From: PSRJ01 sp035516375
GTDB taxonomy: Bacteria; Acidobacteriota; Terriglobia; Bryobacterales; Bryobacteraceae
Length of the DNA: 64,000 nucleotides
Assembly: GCA_035516375.1 (NCBI GenBank)
Contig: DATJAK010000149.1
Coordinates: 62,001 to 126,000, forward strand
Direction of reading: 5' to 3'
In this document: positions 1-9,833 of the stretch, one piece after another
How positions within the stretch are numbered: position 1 is the first letter of the stretch
Layout of the letters: every line of letters starts with the position of its first letter
Notes under the pieces: model-generated
Database searches by the model: none
Told to the model about the DNA's origin: nothing
The model's input: the letters and a program-made list of their open reading frames with translations, nothing else
Position numbers and translations under genes: made by a program

Positions 1-258
1 GTCTTTCTGATCGCCGAGGACGTGCGCATGGCAATCGCACAGACCGGGCAGCACCGTTTGTTTGGAGAGATCGATGACCCGGGCGCCCGCGGGCGCGGTC
101 GGATCTAGCGCCACCACTTTGTCATCCTGGATCACGATGTAAACATCGTTCCGGTAGTTGCCGGTACGGACGTCCAGAAGCCGTCCGGCGTGAATAGCCA
201 CCCGCTGTTGCTGCGCAGCCAGCGGCAACAATGCGAGCAACAGAAGTGCAAGCCGCAT
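1..258 (-). CDS. Amidohydrolase family protein, N-terminal fragment
   Basis: The minus-strand frame beginning at the ATG at 258 stays open to the window edge, giving 86 residues. It starts with a hydrophobic signal peptide (MRLALLLLALLPLAAQ), then a short beta-rich section with HAGRLLDVRTG and VLPGLCDCHAHV. The HxH pair of CHAHV is the first metal-binding motif of the amidohydrolase superfamily (imidazolonepropionase/dipeptidase-like exported members). The catalytic remainder lies outside the window, so substrate cannot be assigned. Neighbour downstream on the other side is a PEBP gene on the same strand, 61 nt away. Family assignment is good; the exact enzyme is unknown. Confidence 0.8.
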   Translation of the reverse strand, partial: MRLALLLLALLPLAAQQQRVAIHAGRLLDVRTGNYRNDVYIVIQDDKVVALDPTAPAGARVIDLSKQTVLPGLCDCHAHVLGDQKD

Positions 259-319
259 GCATCCTCCCCGGGCAAACCGGCGGCCGCCCGCTCCTCCGCC
301 GCCGGGACGCCAGTGCAAC

Positions 320-913
320 TTACTTCTGACCGAAGATCCCGATGTAGACACCCTTGGCGATCACGTGGCCGTTCATCGCAGCCAACAGATCGGTGCGCGA
401 CGTCGATGCAGGAAGACCCAGCTTGGCATTTAGAGCGTAGATCTCGAAGGTATAGTGGTGGTCGCCGTGTCCGGGAGGCGCGCACGGACCCATGTACCCC
501 TCGCCGCCGCCCAGGTTCTTGATGTTCTTCGCGCCATCGGCCTGCTCGCCGTTCTTCACGCCTTCCGGCAATCCTTTGGCGTCGCCGGGAATGTCGAAGA
601 TCGCCCAATGCAGCACATCGTTAGTAGCCGAGCCGCCCAGCACCGGGTCGGGATCGTGCATGATCAGCACATAACTTTGCGTGTTGGCCGGCGCGCCGGT
701 CCAGGTGATGGCGGGCGAGGGGCTGTTCTGTCCGGCCGCGCACGTGTACTTGGCGGGAATTTTGCCGCCATCCGCGAAACCTTCGATCGTGATGTGGATC
801 ATCGGAGGCAATTGAAAGCCGCCGCCTTTCTTGCCGCCCTTCTCCTGGGCCCCCACGATGGCGATCGACGCGAAGAGCGTCGCCGCGGTCATAAACCGTC
901 TGGTGTAACGCAT
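320..913 (-). CDS. YbhB/YbcL-type phosphatidylethanolamine-binding (PEBP) family protein, secreted
   Basis: A 197-residue protein with a signal peptide (MRYTRRFMTAATLFASIAIVGAQ) followed by a PEBP fold. Typical family marks are visible: FADGGKIPAKYTC near the start, SPAITWTGAP, the DPDPV loop of the ligand pocket, NDVLHWAIFDIPG, and the GYMGPCAPPGHGDHHYTFEIYAL segment read in two parts as GYMGPCAPPG and HHYTFEIYAL. The family binds small phosphate-containing ligands; its role in bacteria is poorly defined. An upstream in-frame ATG at 937 exists, but AAGGAGAA sits 5-7 nt before the ATG at 913 and the signal peptide begins there, so 913 is chosen. Confidence 0.9.
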   Translation of the reverse strand: MRYTRRFMTAATLFASIAIVGAQEKGGKKGGGFQLPPMIHITIEGFADGGKIPAKYTCAAGQNSPSPAITWTGAPANTQSYVLIMHDPDPVLGGSATNDVLHWAIFDIPGDAKGLPEGVKNGEQADGAKNIKNLGGGEGYMGPCAPPGHGDHHYTFEIYALNAKLGLPASTSRTDLLAAMNGHVIAKGVYIGIFGQK

Positions 914-1039
914 GAGTATTCTCCTTGAGTGGATCATAGACAGCGTACCCGACCCGGCAGGTCACTTCAAGCACGAGCCGCCTCTTCAGGCTTGTCCGCG
1001 GGCATCGGGCGAACTATCATCTTGGGGAAGGAGCCCGAG

Positions 1040-1849
1040 GTGCGATATCGTTTCCCAAGCGCGGCGGCCGCGTCAGCCGTTTTAGTCTGCATGCCCTGTT
1101 TTGTCGCGAGAGCCGACGATTTCGATGGGAAGCGAGTAGCGGCCGCGCTCACCCGCAAGAATATCCCGCCGGCGCCGCGCTTACCGGACGGCCATCCGGA
1201 CCTCGGAAACGCCAGCGGCTCCTGGGAACCTCCCGGCGTGGGAGATATGGCAGGATCGGGCGGTGGCTTCGCTGGAACAGCCCAGCCCGAGAAGAAGATC
1301 GATGTCCCGTTCTTACCCGCGTCGAAAGCCGTCTACGATGAGCGCAATGCCAACGTCACCAAAGATGATCCGGAAGGCTTCTGTTTGCCGCCGGGAATCC
1401 CGCGCATGTACGCTACGTCGTTTCCTTTTCAGATTTACCAGTTGCCCAATCGCATCCTTTTCGTTTTCGAAGGCGGCGCCCATATGTGGCGCGTCGTCTA
1501 TATGGACGGCCGCAAACATACTCCGCCCGATAAGTTGAATCCGACTTACTTAGGCGAGGGCATCGGCCATTGGGAGGGCGATACGCTGGTGGCCGACGAC
1601 ACGGGCTTCAACGACCGAAGCTGGCTCGACGCCGCGGGCCACCCGCACACCGAGCAGCTTCATGTGATCGAGCGCTTCACTCGTGTGAACGAGCTGATCC
1701 TTCACTATGAGGCGACCATCGACGACCCCGGCGCATACTCGAAGCCCTGGACCACCAGCTGGAATATTCTGTTTCACCCCGGAGAAGAACCGCTGGAGTA
1801 CATTTGCCAGGAGAATAACGCCGACCTGAAACACCTGGTGGGGAGGTAG
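1040..1849 (+). CDS. Secreted protein of the GHWEGDTLVV family (copy 1)
   Basis: A 269-residue exported protein of a family common in Acidobacteria and without known function. The GTG at 1040 follows GGAAGGAG at good spacing and begins a signal peptide ending VARA. Shared marks are PPAPRLPDGHPDL near the N-terminus, GFCLPPGIPRMY, FPFQIYQLPN, MDGRKHTPP, GHWEGDTLVADDTGFND, TEQLHVIERFTRV and a C-terminal YICQENNADLKHLVGR. Four relatives lie in this window at 25464, 26204, 32048 and 32848, so the locus shows a paralog expansion. The conserved Trp/Asp-rich core and absence of a known catalytic motif suggest a structural or binding role, but this is a guess. It stands alone, convergent with the VOC gene downstream. 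Confidence 0.8.
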   Translation: MRYRFPSAAAASAVLVCMPCFVARADDFDGKRVAAALTRKNIPPAPRLPDGHPDLGNASGSWEPPGVGDMAGSGGGFAGTAQPEKKIDVPFLPASKAVYDERNANVTKDDPEGFCLPPGIPRMYATSFPFQIYQLPNRILFVFEGGAHMWRVVYMDGRKHTPPDKLNPTYLGEGIGHWEGDTLVADDTGFNDRSWLDAAGHPHTEQLHVIERFTRVNELILHYEATIDDPGAYSKPWTTSWNILFHPGEEPLEYICQENNADLKHLVGR

Positions 1850-1868
1850 CGCGCGGCGCCAAAATAGG

Positions 1869-2489
1869 TCAACGCGCTTCCACTTTCGGCGGTTCCCAAC
1901 CCGCCGGCATGATCGAGAAATCGACCATGGTTTCGCGCTGATCGGCCTCCATCGCCTGCTGCGCCTGCTGGTAGAGGCCGGTACCGGCATTGGCCGAAAA
2001 TGAGACCTCGGGGAAGGCCTCGCCCTTCTTCAACGGCCGTTCCACAAACTCCGGGAATCCAACCTCCGCGGAGTTGACGCTATCGTCGTAGCCTTTGGCA
2101 AAGACCTGCCGTACCCAACCGAACCCATCATCACGTTGCAGAATCGGCCCCATCAAATGCAGGCCGCACTGCTCCACCATCGCTTTCTGAAACTCGGCCA
2201 GATTCGGAACCTGAAATGCCACATGCTGCACGCTGTGATCGCCGTGCCGTTCCGCGTACGCTGTTACGTGCGACTTTTCCTGACGGTCGATGCCCGCCAC
2301 CAAAGCGATGCCGAATTCACCGAAGTCGATGCACCAGAGCATCATGCTCGATCTTTCGTGCGGGTTGGTGTCGTCCACCCGCAAGGTCATCTTGCCGCCG
2401 AATTTCTCTATGTACAGCCAGGCCCACTTGCGGATCGTTTCCGGACGAACAACGTACGTTACGTGATCGATCTTCTGCAGCCATTTCAT
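1869..2489 (-). CDS. VOC (glyoxalase/dioxygenase fold) protein, HPPD-like
   Basis: A 206-residue protein with two VOC-type halves: an N-terminal half starting KIDHVTYVV and a second with HSVQHVAFQVPNLAEF, followed by an FGWVRQVFAKGY segment. The spacing and the HVAFQV strand recall the metal-site half of 4-hydroxyphenylpyruvate dioxygenase-like proteins, but the protein is much shorter than HPPD (about 350 residues), so HPPD activity is not claimed. GGAG stands 9 nt before the ATG at 2489, whereas it abuts the ATG at 2498, so the shorter start is preferred. No signal peptide, so probably cytoplasmic. Function is inferred only at fold level. Confidence 0.75.
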   Translation of the reverse strand: MKWLQKIDHVTYVVRPETIRKWAWLYIEKFGGKMTLRVDDTNPHERSSMMLWCIDFGEFGIALVAGIDRQEKSHVTAYAERHGDHSVQHVAFQVPNLAEFQKAMVEQCGLHLMGPILQRDDGFGWVRQVFAKGYDDSVNSAEVGFPEFVERPLKKGEAFPEVSFSANAGTGLYQQAQQAMEADQRETMVDFSIMPAGWEPPKVEAR

Positions 2490-2623
2490 TGGACACATCT
2501 CCCTCTGGTTCCAATTTCATCCTACGACCGCACATCGCCTAAAGGCGCGCCTCGCATGTTCGGAAAGTCACGTCCAGACAGCCAGATGGCCACGCCAATA
2601 CGATGGGCTAAAATCGAACCATT

Positions 2624-5197
2624 GTGTCCTTCCAAAACGGCGAGCGTCTAGGGCCTTACGAAATCCATTCGCCGCTCGGGGCCGGTGGCATGGGCACAGT
2701 GTACCGCGCCCGCGATACACGTCTCGGCCGCGACGTCGCCATCAAGGTCTCCGAAGAGCGCTTCAGCGAACGTTTTGAACGCGAAGCTCGGGCCATCGCG
2801 TCGCTGAATCATCCCAATATCTGCCACCTGTACGACGTCGGCCCGAACTACCTGGTGATGGAATTGATCGAGGGAGAATCGCCGAGAGGCCCCCTGCCGC
2901 TCGACGAGGCTTTGCGCATCGCGCGCCAGATCGCTAATGCGCTCGAAGCAGCTCACGAAAAAGGCATCATTCACCGCGACCTCAAGCCGGGCAATATCAA
3001 GATCACGCACGATGGCACCGTGAAGGTGCTGGACTTCGGCCTCGCCAAGTTTTCGGCGCCAGCACCGCTCTCCGGCTCTGCGGAGAACTCGCCTACCATC
3101 AGCATGGCGGCGACTCAGGCCGGCATCATTCTCGGAACCGCTTCGTACATGGCTCCCGAGCAGGCCCGTGGAAAACCCGTCGATAAGCGAGCAGACATCT
3201 GGGCGTTCGGCGTGGTGCTCTGCGAACTCGTCACGGGGAAGCGCGTCTTTCATGGCGAGGATGGCTCGGAAGTGCTTGCGGCCGTGATCAAGGATGCTCC
3301 GAATCTGGAGGGCGTGCCGCCGAAAATCCGCCCGTTGCTGGAGCTCTGTCTGCAGAAAGACCCGAAGAAGAGACTGCGCGATATCGGCGACATGCACTTG
3401 TCACTCGAAGACCGCGACGCGCCCGCTCCGCCGGCAGTTCCTCCGAAGGCTCTGCTGCTGTGGCAAGCCATCGCGGCCCTTCTGCTGATAACTGCGACCG
3501 CGCTCGGATTCATATATTTCCGGCAATCCCGGCCAGCACAACAGGTTATCCGATTCCCGATCACGTTTCCTGAGAACTACACTTACCAGGCGCTGAAGCT
3601 CTCGCCCGACGGGCGATATCTCGCTTATGCCGAAGGCTTCGGAGGAGGCCGGCTGTGGGTGCGGGCGCTCGATTCGCTGGAAGCGCGAGCGCTGCCTGGA
3701 ACCGAGGGTGCGCGATTTCCCTTCTGGTCGCCCGATGGCGCCTATCTCGGCTTTTTCGCGCAGGGAAAGCTGAAGAAGATCGCGCTAGCGGGCGGACCAC
3801 CGCAGATCCTATGTGATGTTGCCGATGCACGTGGCGGAACATGGAATCGCGACGGCGTCATTCTGTTTTCTCCAGGGCCATCACGCACGATATTTCGCGA
3901 GCCGGCGGCAGGAGGAGCGCCTTCGCCCGTCACTAAGTTCTCGGGAACCGGCTCGGGGCAGGGCCATCGTTTTCCGGAGTTCCTTCCAGACGGAGTGCAT
4001 TTCTTCTATCACGCTGCTTCCAACGACGAGAATGCGGCCGGCGTCTACATTGGCTCACTGGATGGACGGCCTCCGATGCGTTTGCTGCCAGAGGCCAGCA
4101 GCGCAGTCTTCGCGCCCCGGATGAGCGGCGGCAAGACGGGCTACCTGCTATTTCGACGCGAGAATACGCTTGTGGCTCAACCGTTCGATCCTGCTGCGCT
4201 TAAGACGACAGGCGACGTAATACCGCTCGCGGAACAGGTGGCCGAGACCGGCCAAACCGGCTCTGGATCGTTTTCGGTTTCATCAAATGGAATCCTGGTG
4301 TACCGCACGGGCGCCAGCTCCGCCGATCGCGAACTGGTGTGGATGGATCGCACCGGCAAACGCGTGGGCCCGCCCAGCAAAGCGGCCCCGATGCACATCG
4401 ACTCGCTTTTGAGCCTGTCGCCGGATGAGAAATCGGTTGCGATTTCAATTGGAACATTTGCTCAGGCCGACGTCTGGATACTGGATGTGGCACGTAACGT
4501 TCTGAAGCGCACCACCTTTGTGTCCGGGAGCACGTGGAATCCCACATGGTCCCCAGATGGACGGCGGCTCGTTTACGGAAGATCAGCCGGCGGAGGCGCG
4601 CTCAATTCGGACCTCTATGCCATGCCGGCCAGTGGCGGAGGGTCCGAGGAACTGCTGCTGCGCGGACAAGCCAATACCGCTCCATTAGGTTGGTCGCCGG
4701 ATGGAAAATTGATCCTCTACCAACAGTCCGACCCGGGTACTGCTGTCGATCTGTGGATCCTTCCTCTCGAAGGCGAACGCAAGCCGGTAGCTTACCTGCA
4801 AACTCCGTTCGATGAAGAGGACGCGACCTTGTCGCCAGACGGAAAGTGGGTTGCATACGCGTCGAATGAGTCCGGCCAGCCGCAAGTCTACCTGCAGTCG
4901 ATGCCGGTAACGAGTGTCAAGTATCAGATCTCCTCCGAAGGCGGCGATTTCCCGCGGTGGCGGCGTGACGGCAAGGAACTCTTCTACTTATCGCCCGCCG
5001 GCAACCTGATGGCAGTTCCGATTAAACTCGGAGCGACCCCGGAGTTCGGCACAGCGCAAGTGCTTTTCGGCGCGCCTGGCGTTGCCGACTTCGCTCCCAC
5101 GCACGACGGTCAGCGATTTGTCCTGAACGCACCCGCCGGCGGCCAGGCGCCCTCCGCAATTACGGCCGTCGTGAACTGGCAGAGCCGGCTGCCGTGA
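2624..5197 (+). CDS. Ser/Thr protein kinase (PknB type) with PD40/TolB-like propeller
   Basis: An 857-residue transmembrane kinase. Residues about 12-270 form the kinase: glycine loop GAGGMGTVY, VAIK with the ATP-binding lysine at residue 41, HRDLKPGN catalytic loop near 117-124, DFGLAK near 137 and MAPEQARG. One helix near residues 275-300 (ALLLWQAIAALLLITATALG) crosses the membrane. The rest is a beta-propeller of PD40 repeats with SPDGRYLAY, WSPDGAYLGFF, WSPDGRRLVYG, WSPDGKLILY and SPDGKWVAYAS. This layout is greatly expanded in Acidobacteria and is thought to pass signals sensed outside the cytoplasm to phosphorylation inside. Start is GTG with no clear Shine-Dalgarno. The gene converges on the next one with a single base between stop codons. 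Confidence 0.95.
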   Translation: MSFQNGERLGPYEIHSPLGAGGMGTVYRARDTRLGRDVAIKVSEERFSERFEREARAIASLNHPNICHLYDVGPNYLVMELIEGESPRGPLPLDEALRIARQIANALEAAHEKGIIHRDLKPGNIKITHDGTVKVLDFGLAKFSAPAPLSGSAENSPTISMAATQAGIILGTASYMAPEQARGKPVDKRADIWAFGVVLCELVTGKRVFHGEDGSEVLAAVIKDAPNLEGVPPKIRPLLELCLQKDPKKRLRDIGDMHLSLEDRDAPAPPAVPPKALLLWQAIAALLLITATALGFIYFRQSRPAQQVIRFPITFPENYTYQALKLSPDGRYLAYAEGFGGGRLWVRALDSLEARALPGTEGARFPFWSPDGAYLGFFAQGKLKKIALAGGPPQILCDVADARGGTWNRDGVILFSPGPSRTIFREPAAGGAPSPVTKFSGTGSGQGHRFPEFLPDGVHFFYHAASNDENAAGVYIGSLDGRPPMRLLPEASSAVFAPRMSGGKTGYLLFRRENTLVAQPFDPAALKTTGDVIPLAEQVAETGQTGSGSFSVSSNGILVYRTGASSADRELVWMDRTGKRVGPPSKAAPMHIDSLLSLSPDEKSVAISIGTFAQADVWILDVARNVLKRTTFVSGSTWNPTWSPDGRRLVYGRSAGGGALNSDLYAMPASGGGSEELLLRGQANTAPLGWSPDGKLILYQQSDPGTAVDLWILPLEGERKPVAYLQTPFDEEDATLSPDGKWVAYASNESGQPQVYLQSMPVTSVKYQISSEGGDFPRWRRDGKELFYLSPAGNLMAVPIKLGATPEFGTAQVLFGAPGVADFAPTHDGQRFVLNAPAGGQAPSAITAVVNWQSRLP

Positions 5198-5198
5198 G

Positions 5199-7862
5199 TT
5201 ACAAATATCGCGAGACCCGCTCCCGGTAGCGAGTATAGACCCACGAAACTCCTAACAACAGTAGGCCCAGCACGATAAAGGAGAAGATCCTGGGAAGCGT
5301 CTCCAGATGGCGCAAATCCCATACAAACAGCTTGCCGATGCAGACCAACAGCAACATTAGCCCGGAAAGGCGCAAAACGCGGTCGCTTAAGGGAAAGCCC
5401 GCACCGAGCAGGGCCACGCCTTGGATTCCCCAAGCTACGGTGAGCATGCTCCCCGAGATGTTGTAGTCGAGTAGCACAACAGTGAGCGTTGTACCGAGAA
5501 GAGAGTAGTAAAGCCTGCCGCGGCTCCCACGATTCCGCAGGAGCATTGCGCTGTAAAAGGAGGCGGCGACCAGGCTACCGGTCCAGACGGCACCCGGAGG
5601 TGTGACGGAAAGGCCGTCAAAGTTTTGATACCAACACCGTACGAACGCCAGCGCCGCTGCAGCGTAGCTCTGCCACAGGAGCTGACCGCTTTTGCGCCCC
5701 GCCACAAGGAGAGCCAAGGCTCCTGCTGCCCACACGGGAGCGACCGCGGCCGCCGGGAGCAAAGCCCAGGAAGCATCCAGAAGAAAGACCGTCCCCATCA
5801 ACGAGGCTATGGCAAACACCAGTCCGCCCATCTGCGTGCGGGCGCGTGCCGCAATGGCATAAGCCAGCAACGCTGCGCCAGCCGGTATGAGACGCGGAAT
5901 CCAGGGGCCGACATTCTGGATTTCCGGAAGGTTGAAGAGCAGCATTCGGCCTGCACCCAGCGCTGCGACTGCATAAGCCAATCCACGAAAATCTTCGGGA
6001 AGACCGCGTAGTCCTAGTTCGAGCAGCAACAGAGCGAGCGCCATCCAAGCGAGTCCAAGATATTCGCCCGAAACCAGACGCCATGCCAACGTCCCCAACG
6101 CAAAGCTAGCCGTTACAGAGGCAGCCACGCGCAACAGCGCGCCCTCTTGGTCAATCCAGCGGTCCGAAGCGGTTCGCAAAGCGCAGAGCAGTGCCGCGTA
6201 GCTAACCGCGGCTGCTACGGCTAGCGGCGGTTTATGCACCGCAATCAGCGCCGCAACCGTGCCAAGGACTCCGAGCACGTATCCCTGTATGCGGAAGTCG
6301 AACAATCTACGCCACCAGCCGAGCGCAAATGACGCGCCCGCCAGCGCGAGCCACCCGATGCTACGGTATTGGTCCGGTACTTCCTGTCCGATGACCAGTG
6401 CCAGCGCGCCCGCCGCCGCGAAGCCGTAAAACGTGTCCAGGGGGACGAGCGCCCGATTCGCGTAGAACACGACAGCGTCCAGGCTCGCGACTGGCACCCA
6501 TGCGGTGGACGGCAGTGTCGTAACGTCGTTGACCAATAGTCGGCCGAGCTCCACTCCAAACAGAGAGCTGCCCAGCCAGCGCAGGTAAGGCGCACGTAGC
6601 CGAAGGCCTGCGAGATAGAACAACTCGGCTTCCACGACCAGCGCAGAAGCGATCCACTGATGATCGAGTTTCTGGAACACAGCCGCCGCAGTGAGGGCAG
6701 CGGTCAACGTGGCCGCGCCCTGCCATTCGCCGGAACGCACGCGCGCCATCGCGCTGATCAGATAAGCTGCGGCTGTCGCCGCGAAAAGGACCCACAGCGT
6801 TGCCGGCGAAGCGGCATTCCACTGCACCAGAGACAAGCCGAGAAACCCGACAGCGTTCAAGGGTAACAGCCACGATCCGGGATGTAAGATGTCGAAAACT
6901 TCAAACAACAGCCAGTAGACTCCGAAAATAGATTGCGCTTGCCACAGCGGTACACCAGCCTGGCCCCGCAAAACAGAGACCCCGTAGCTAGCGACGAGAC
7001 CCAGTAGAGCGAGTCTCATCCAAGAGAATCGATGCGCCACGACCAGAAGCGAAATAGCCAAGGGAATTAGAGCGATGAGCGGGAGGCTGCTCGCTTCGGC
7101 GATCGCCAATGTTCCGAATGCGACGAAATACGCCACGGCTGTGACGGTTTGTGAACGGTACCGGAGCGAATGCACGATCATGCCAACTGCAACGGCCAGG
7201 AGGAGGAAGAACCCTGCGACCGCGTTCGGGATCACGCGGGCCGCTTCCACCGCATGCATAGCGTAGGCCGTCACGTACAGGGCGGCCCATCCCCCGCCCA
7301 TCAACCCGCGCGCGAACATCCGATACCGATCGCGCCGCTCCCACACCGTTCCGCAAACTAGCATGGCAAGACTTATCGCGGCGGACGTGACCACACGGCC
7401 CAACGGGCCAACACGCGTGAAGGAGTATCCCAGCGCCAGGGCGATACCCACAACCAAAATGAACACGCCCAGTTTGTTGAGCCAGTTTCCGCCGAGCCGT
7501 GTTTCCCACTCGTCTGTGGACGGGGGTGCTTGGGTCGTCGCCACGAACTGCGGTACTCGGTACTCCCGAGGCATTTCGGCAGGAGCGGGCTCTGACTGTT
7601 CAACGGAGGGCGGAGCCGGCCGTGCGATGAAGGGTTCGGTTTTGGGTAGATCTGCAACGGAAGCTTTTGATGGTGCGGCCGGCGCAGCCTTTTCTTGTTG
7701 ACTGGAGGTCAGCGCACGGAGCTTCTTCAATTCGAGGTCCTGCCCTTCGAGAAGATTGGCCAGGATTGTCAGGCGAGACTCAAGCGATTCCAGACGGTTC
7801 TTTAAATGGACCCACCGGGCAACTAACACGGCGATCAAACAGATAATCAGGAAGATTTCCAT
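5199..7862 (-). CDS. DUF2339 multi-pass membrane protein
   Basis: An 887-residue integral membrane protein. It opens with a membrane segment (MEIFLIICLIAVLVARWV), a coiled-coil (KNRLESLESRLTILANLLEG), a Pro/Ala-rich linker, and then WETRLGGNWLNKLGVFILVVG, the entry sequence of DUF2339. More than twenty hydrophobic helices follow to the C-terminus. The family has no established function; size and topology suggest a transporter or envelope scaffold, but nothing visible proves this. GAGG lies 5 nt before the ATG. It is 18 nt downstream of the PQQ dehydrogenase gene on the same strand, so the two are likely cotranscribed. Confidence 0.9.
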   Translation of the reverse strand: MEIFLIICLIAVLVARWVHLKNRLESLESRLTILANLLEGQDLELKKLRALTSSQQEKAAPAAPSKASVADLPKTEPFIARPAPPSVEQSEPAPAEMPREYRVPQFVATTQAPPSTDEWETRLGGNWLNKLGVFILVVGIALALGYSFTRVGPLGRVVTSAAISLAMLVCGTVWERRDRYRMFARGLMGGGWAALYVTAYAMHAVEAARVIPNAVAGFFLLLAVAVGMIVHSLRYRSQTVTAVAYFVAFGTLAIAEASSLPLIALIPLAISLLVVAHRFSWMRLALLGLVASYGVSVLRGQAGVPLWQAQSIFGVYWLLFEVFDILHPGSWLLPLNAVGFLGLSLVQWNAASPATLWVLFAATAAAYLISAMARVRSGEWQGAATLTAALTAAAVFQKLDHQWIASALVVEAELFYLAGLRLRAPYLRWLGSSLFGVELGRLLVNDVTTLPSTAWVPVASLDAVVFYANRALVPLDTFYGFAAAGALALVIGQEVPDQYRSIGWLALAGASFALGWWRRLFDFRIQGYVLGVLGTVAALIAVHKPPLAVAAAVSYAALLCALRTASDRWIDQEGALLRVAASVTASFALGTLAWRLVSGEYLGLAWMALALLLLELGLRGLPEDFRGLAYAVAALGAGRMLLFNLPEIQNVGPWIPRLIPAGAALLAYAIAARARTQMGGLVFAIASLMGTVFLLDASWALLPAAAVAPVWAAGALALLVAGRKSGQLLWQSYAAAALAFVRCWYQNFDGLSVTPPGAVWTGSLVAASFYSAMLLRNRGSRGRLYYSLLGTTLTVVLLDYNISGSMLTVAWGIQGVALLGAGFPLSDRVLRLSGLMLLLVCIGKLFVWDLRHLETLPRIFSFIVLGLLLLGVSWVYTRYRERVSRYL

Positions 7863-7880
7863 GATCGCCTCGCGGCAGTT

Positions 7881-9731
7881 TCACTCCACCGCAAACGCAC
7901 TCAACCCGGAGCTGACGATCACCACATACTGCTTCCCGTTTCGGCCCATGTAGGTCATCGGGTTGGTGTGGCCTTCGGCATCGAGCTTGCCTTCCCAAAG
8001 CTGCTTCCCGGTGCGCGAATCGAACGCGCGGAGCCGCTTGTCGATCGTCCCGGCGATAAACAAGAGGCCGCCTGCAGTGGCAATCGGGCCGCCCTGGCCG
8101 AACGAGCCGGTGTTGTGCACACCCGCCGCTTCCATGGCCTCGCTGGTGCCGAGCGGCACGCGCCACGCGATTTCTCCGGTGTTGGCGTTGATGGCCATCA
8201 GCTCGGCCCAGGGCGGGGCCTGGCACGGCATCTGCGTTGCCGGGTCCCAGAAGCGCGCGTTGAACGAGCCCGCGCCGAGCGGACTGCTACGGCGATACGC
8301 CACTCCATCGCCTTCGGGCGTTTTATCCAGGCGCCCCATGCCCGCAACGTTGCGCACATTCACGAAGACATATCCCAGCTTCTGATCGATTGCGACGCCT
8401 CCATAGTTGGGCCCGCCTTGCTGGCCGGGAAAGATCACGCGGTATTCTTTGCTGCTATACGGCGTGTAGGGGCCGTAATTGTGGACGCCGCCGATTTTGG
8501 CCACCAGGTCGCGGCAGAATTTTTCGTGCTGCGGCTCTCCGGTGAAGATCTCATCGGGTCCGATGCTCTGCCGCGCGAGGGCCGGCGGTTTGGAAGGAAA
8601 CGGCTGCGTCGCCGCGGTCTCCTCTCCGGGCACATCACTCTGCGGAACGGCACGCTCTTCGGCGCCATAGACGGACTTACCCGTTTCGCGATCGAGGAAG
8701 AACATCAAGCCGGGCTTCGAGACCGCGACCACCACGGGGATTTTCTTTCCCTCACGCGTCAGCTCCATCAACGAGGGGGCTGCTTCGGCGTCATAGTCCC
8801 ACACGTCGTGGTGGGTCAATTGAAAATGCCAGCGCTGCGCGCCGGTCGCCGCATCGAGCGCCATGATGGATGAGGAATACAGATTGTTCCCATGCCGCGC
8901 GCCGCCGTAGTATTGCGCCGCGGGCTGGCCAATCGGCAAAAAGATCAAGCCGCGCTGCGCATCCACCGTGATCGAGCCCCAATTAGCGGGAGATCCGGCG
9001 CGAATCCAGTTGTCCTTCGGCCATGTCTCGTAGCCCGGCTCACCAGGGTGCGGAATGGTGTGGAAAGTCCAAACCAGCTTGCCGGTGTGGAGATCCCAAG
9101 CACGCACGTCCATGGCCGGCCCGTCGGGATCGTCTTCTTTGCCCTGCGCACCGGTGACAATCAAGTTGGCGACGATCGCCGCGGGCGAGGCCATGTGATA
9201 CGCCGCGTCGGGAAATTTGTTGGTAACTCCCGCGCGCAGGTCGACGAAGCCCTCCTTCCCGAACCCCGGAACCGGCTTGCCGGTCTTGGCATTGAGCGCG
9301 ATCAGCCGTCCGTCGCTCGTTCCGGCAAAGATCTGCGCCGGAGTGTCTTTATCGCCCTGCCAATAGGTCACGCCGCGTAATGGAGCGGACGCTTTTCCCA
9401 GGTCGTATTTCCAAACCTCTTTCCCGGTCTCCGGTTCGAGCGCAACAATATTGTGGTGTACGGTCGGAGTGAAGAGAATGCCGCCGGCCATAATCGGCAC
9501 TGCTTCGGTCCCGCTCAACAGCCGGTTCGCCGGCGTATTATCGACGCCGCCAGCTTCAATGCCATACTGCCACGCCAATTTGAGCCGCGCGACGTTTTTG
9601 GTATTGAGCTGCGTGAGCGTTGAATAGCGCTGAGCGCTGGGGTCATGGGCGTATGCCGGCCACTCTCCCTGCTGCCCATAGAGCAGCGGCACAACCATCG
9701 TTGCGAGAAGAATGCCTCCCGGAAATTTCAT
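7881..9731 (-). CDS. PQQ-dependent dehydrogenase (quinoprotein), exported
   Basis: A roughly 616-residue exported quinoprotein. After a signal peptide (MKFPGGILLATMVVPLLYGQ) come WPAYAHDPSAQRYSTLTQLN, the usual opening of the glucose/alcohol quinoprotein propeller, and repeats of the tryptophan-docking type such as VALEPETGKEVWKYDLG, IALNAKTGKPVPGFG, AWDLHTGKLVWTFHT, ALDAATGAQRWHFQLTHHD and AFDSRTGKQLWEGKL. The fold is an eight-bladed propeller binding PQQ and calcium and oxidising a sugar or alcohol in the periplasm. No haem c motif is present, so electrons must leave through another carrier. GGAG is 8 nt from the ATG at 9731; a GTG at 9734 is an equally possible start. Confidence 0.92.
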   Translation of the reverse strand: MKFPGGILLATMVVPLLYGQQGEWPAYAHDPSAQRYSTLTQLNTKNVARLKLAWQYGIEAGGVDNTPANRLLSGTEAVPIMAGGILFTPTVHHNIVALEPETGKEVWKYDLGKASAPLRGVTYWQGDKDTPAQIFAGTSDGRLIALNAKTGKPVPGFGKEGFVDLRAGVTNKFPDAAYHMASPAAIVANLIVTGAQGKEDDPDGPAMDVRAWDLHTGKLVWTFHTIPHPGEPGYETWPKDNWIRAGSPANWGSITVDAQRGLIFLPIGQPAAQYYGGARHGNNLYSSSIMALDAATGAQRWHFQLTHHDVWDYDAEAAPSLMELTREGKKIPVVVAVSKPGLMFFLDRETGKSVYGAEERAVPQSDVPGEETAATQPFPSKPPALARQSIGPDEIFTGEPQHEKFCRDLVAKIGGVHNYGPYTPYSSKEYRVIFPGQQGGPNYGGVAIDQKLGYVFVNVRNVAGMGRLDKTPEGDGVAYRRSSPLGAGSFNARFWDPATQMPCQAPPWAELMAINANTGEIAWRVPLGTSEAMEAAGVHNTGSFGQGGPIATAGGLLFIAGTIDKRLRAFDSRTGKQLWEGKLDAEGHTNPMTYMGRNGKQYVVIVSSGLSAFAVE

Positions 9732-9833
9732 CACGAACTCTCCATGTCAGATGCAGTTTATACGGGGCTTCGGCGCCGCGCAATCAGGGCCCGCCATTGC
9801 CGATGATAGAATCTCTTAGCGATGGAGGTAATC

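Noticed and set aside
1869..2489. 4-hydroxyphenylpyruvate dioxygenase
   Set aside because: The protein is about 150 residues too short; only the VOC fold is supported.
7968..8873. 301-codon plus-strand open frame opposite the PQQ dehydrogenase
   Set aside because: Antisense shadow; no family features.
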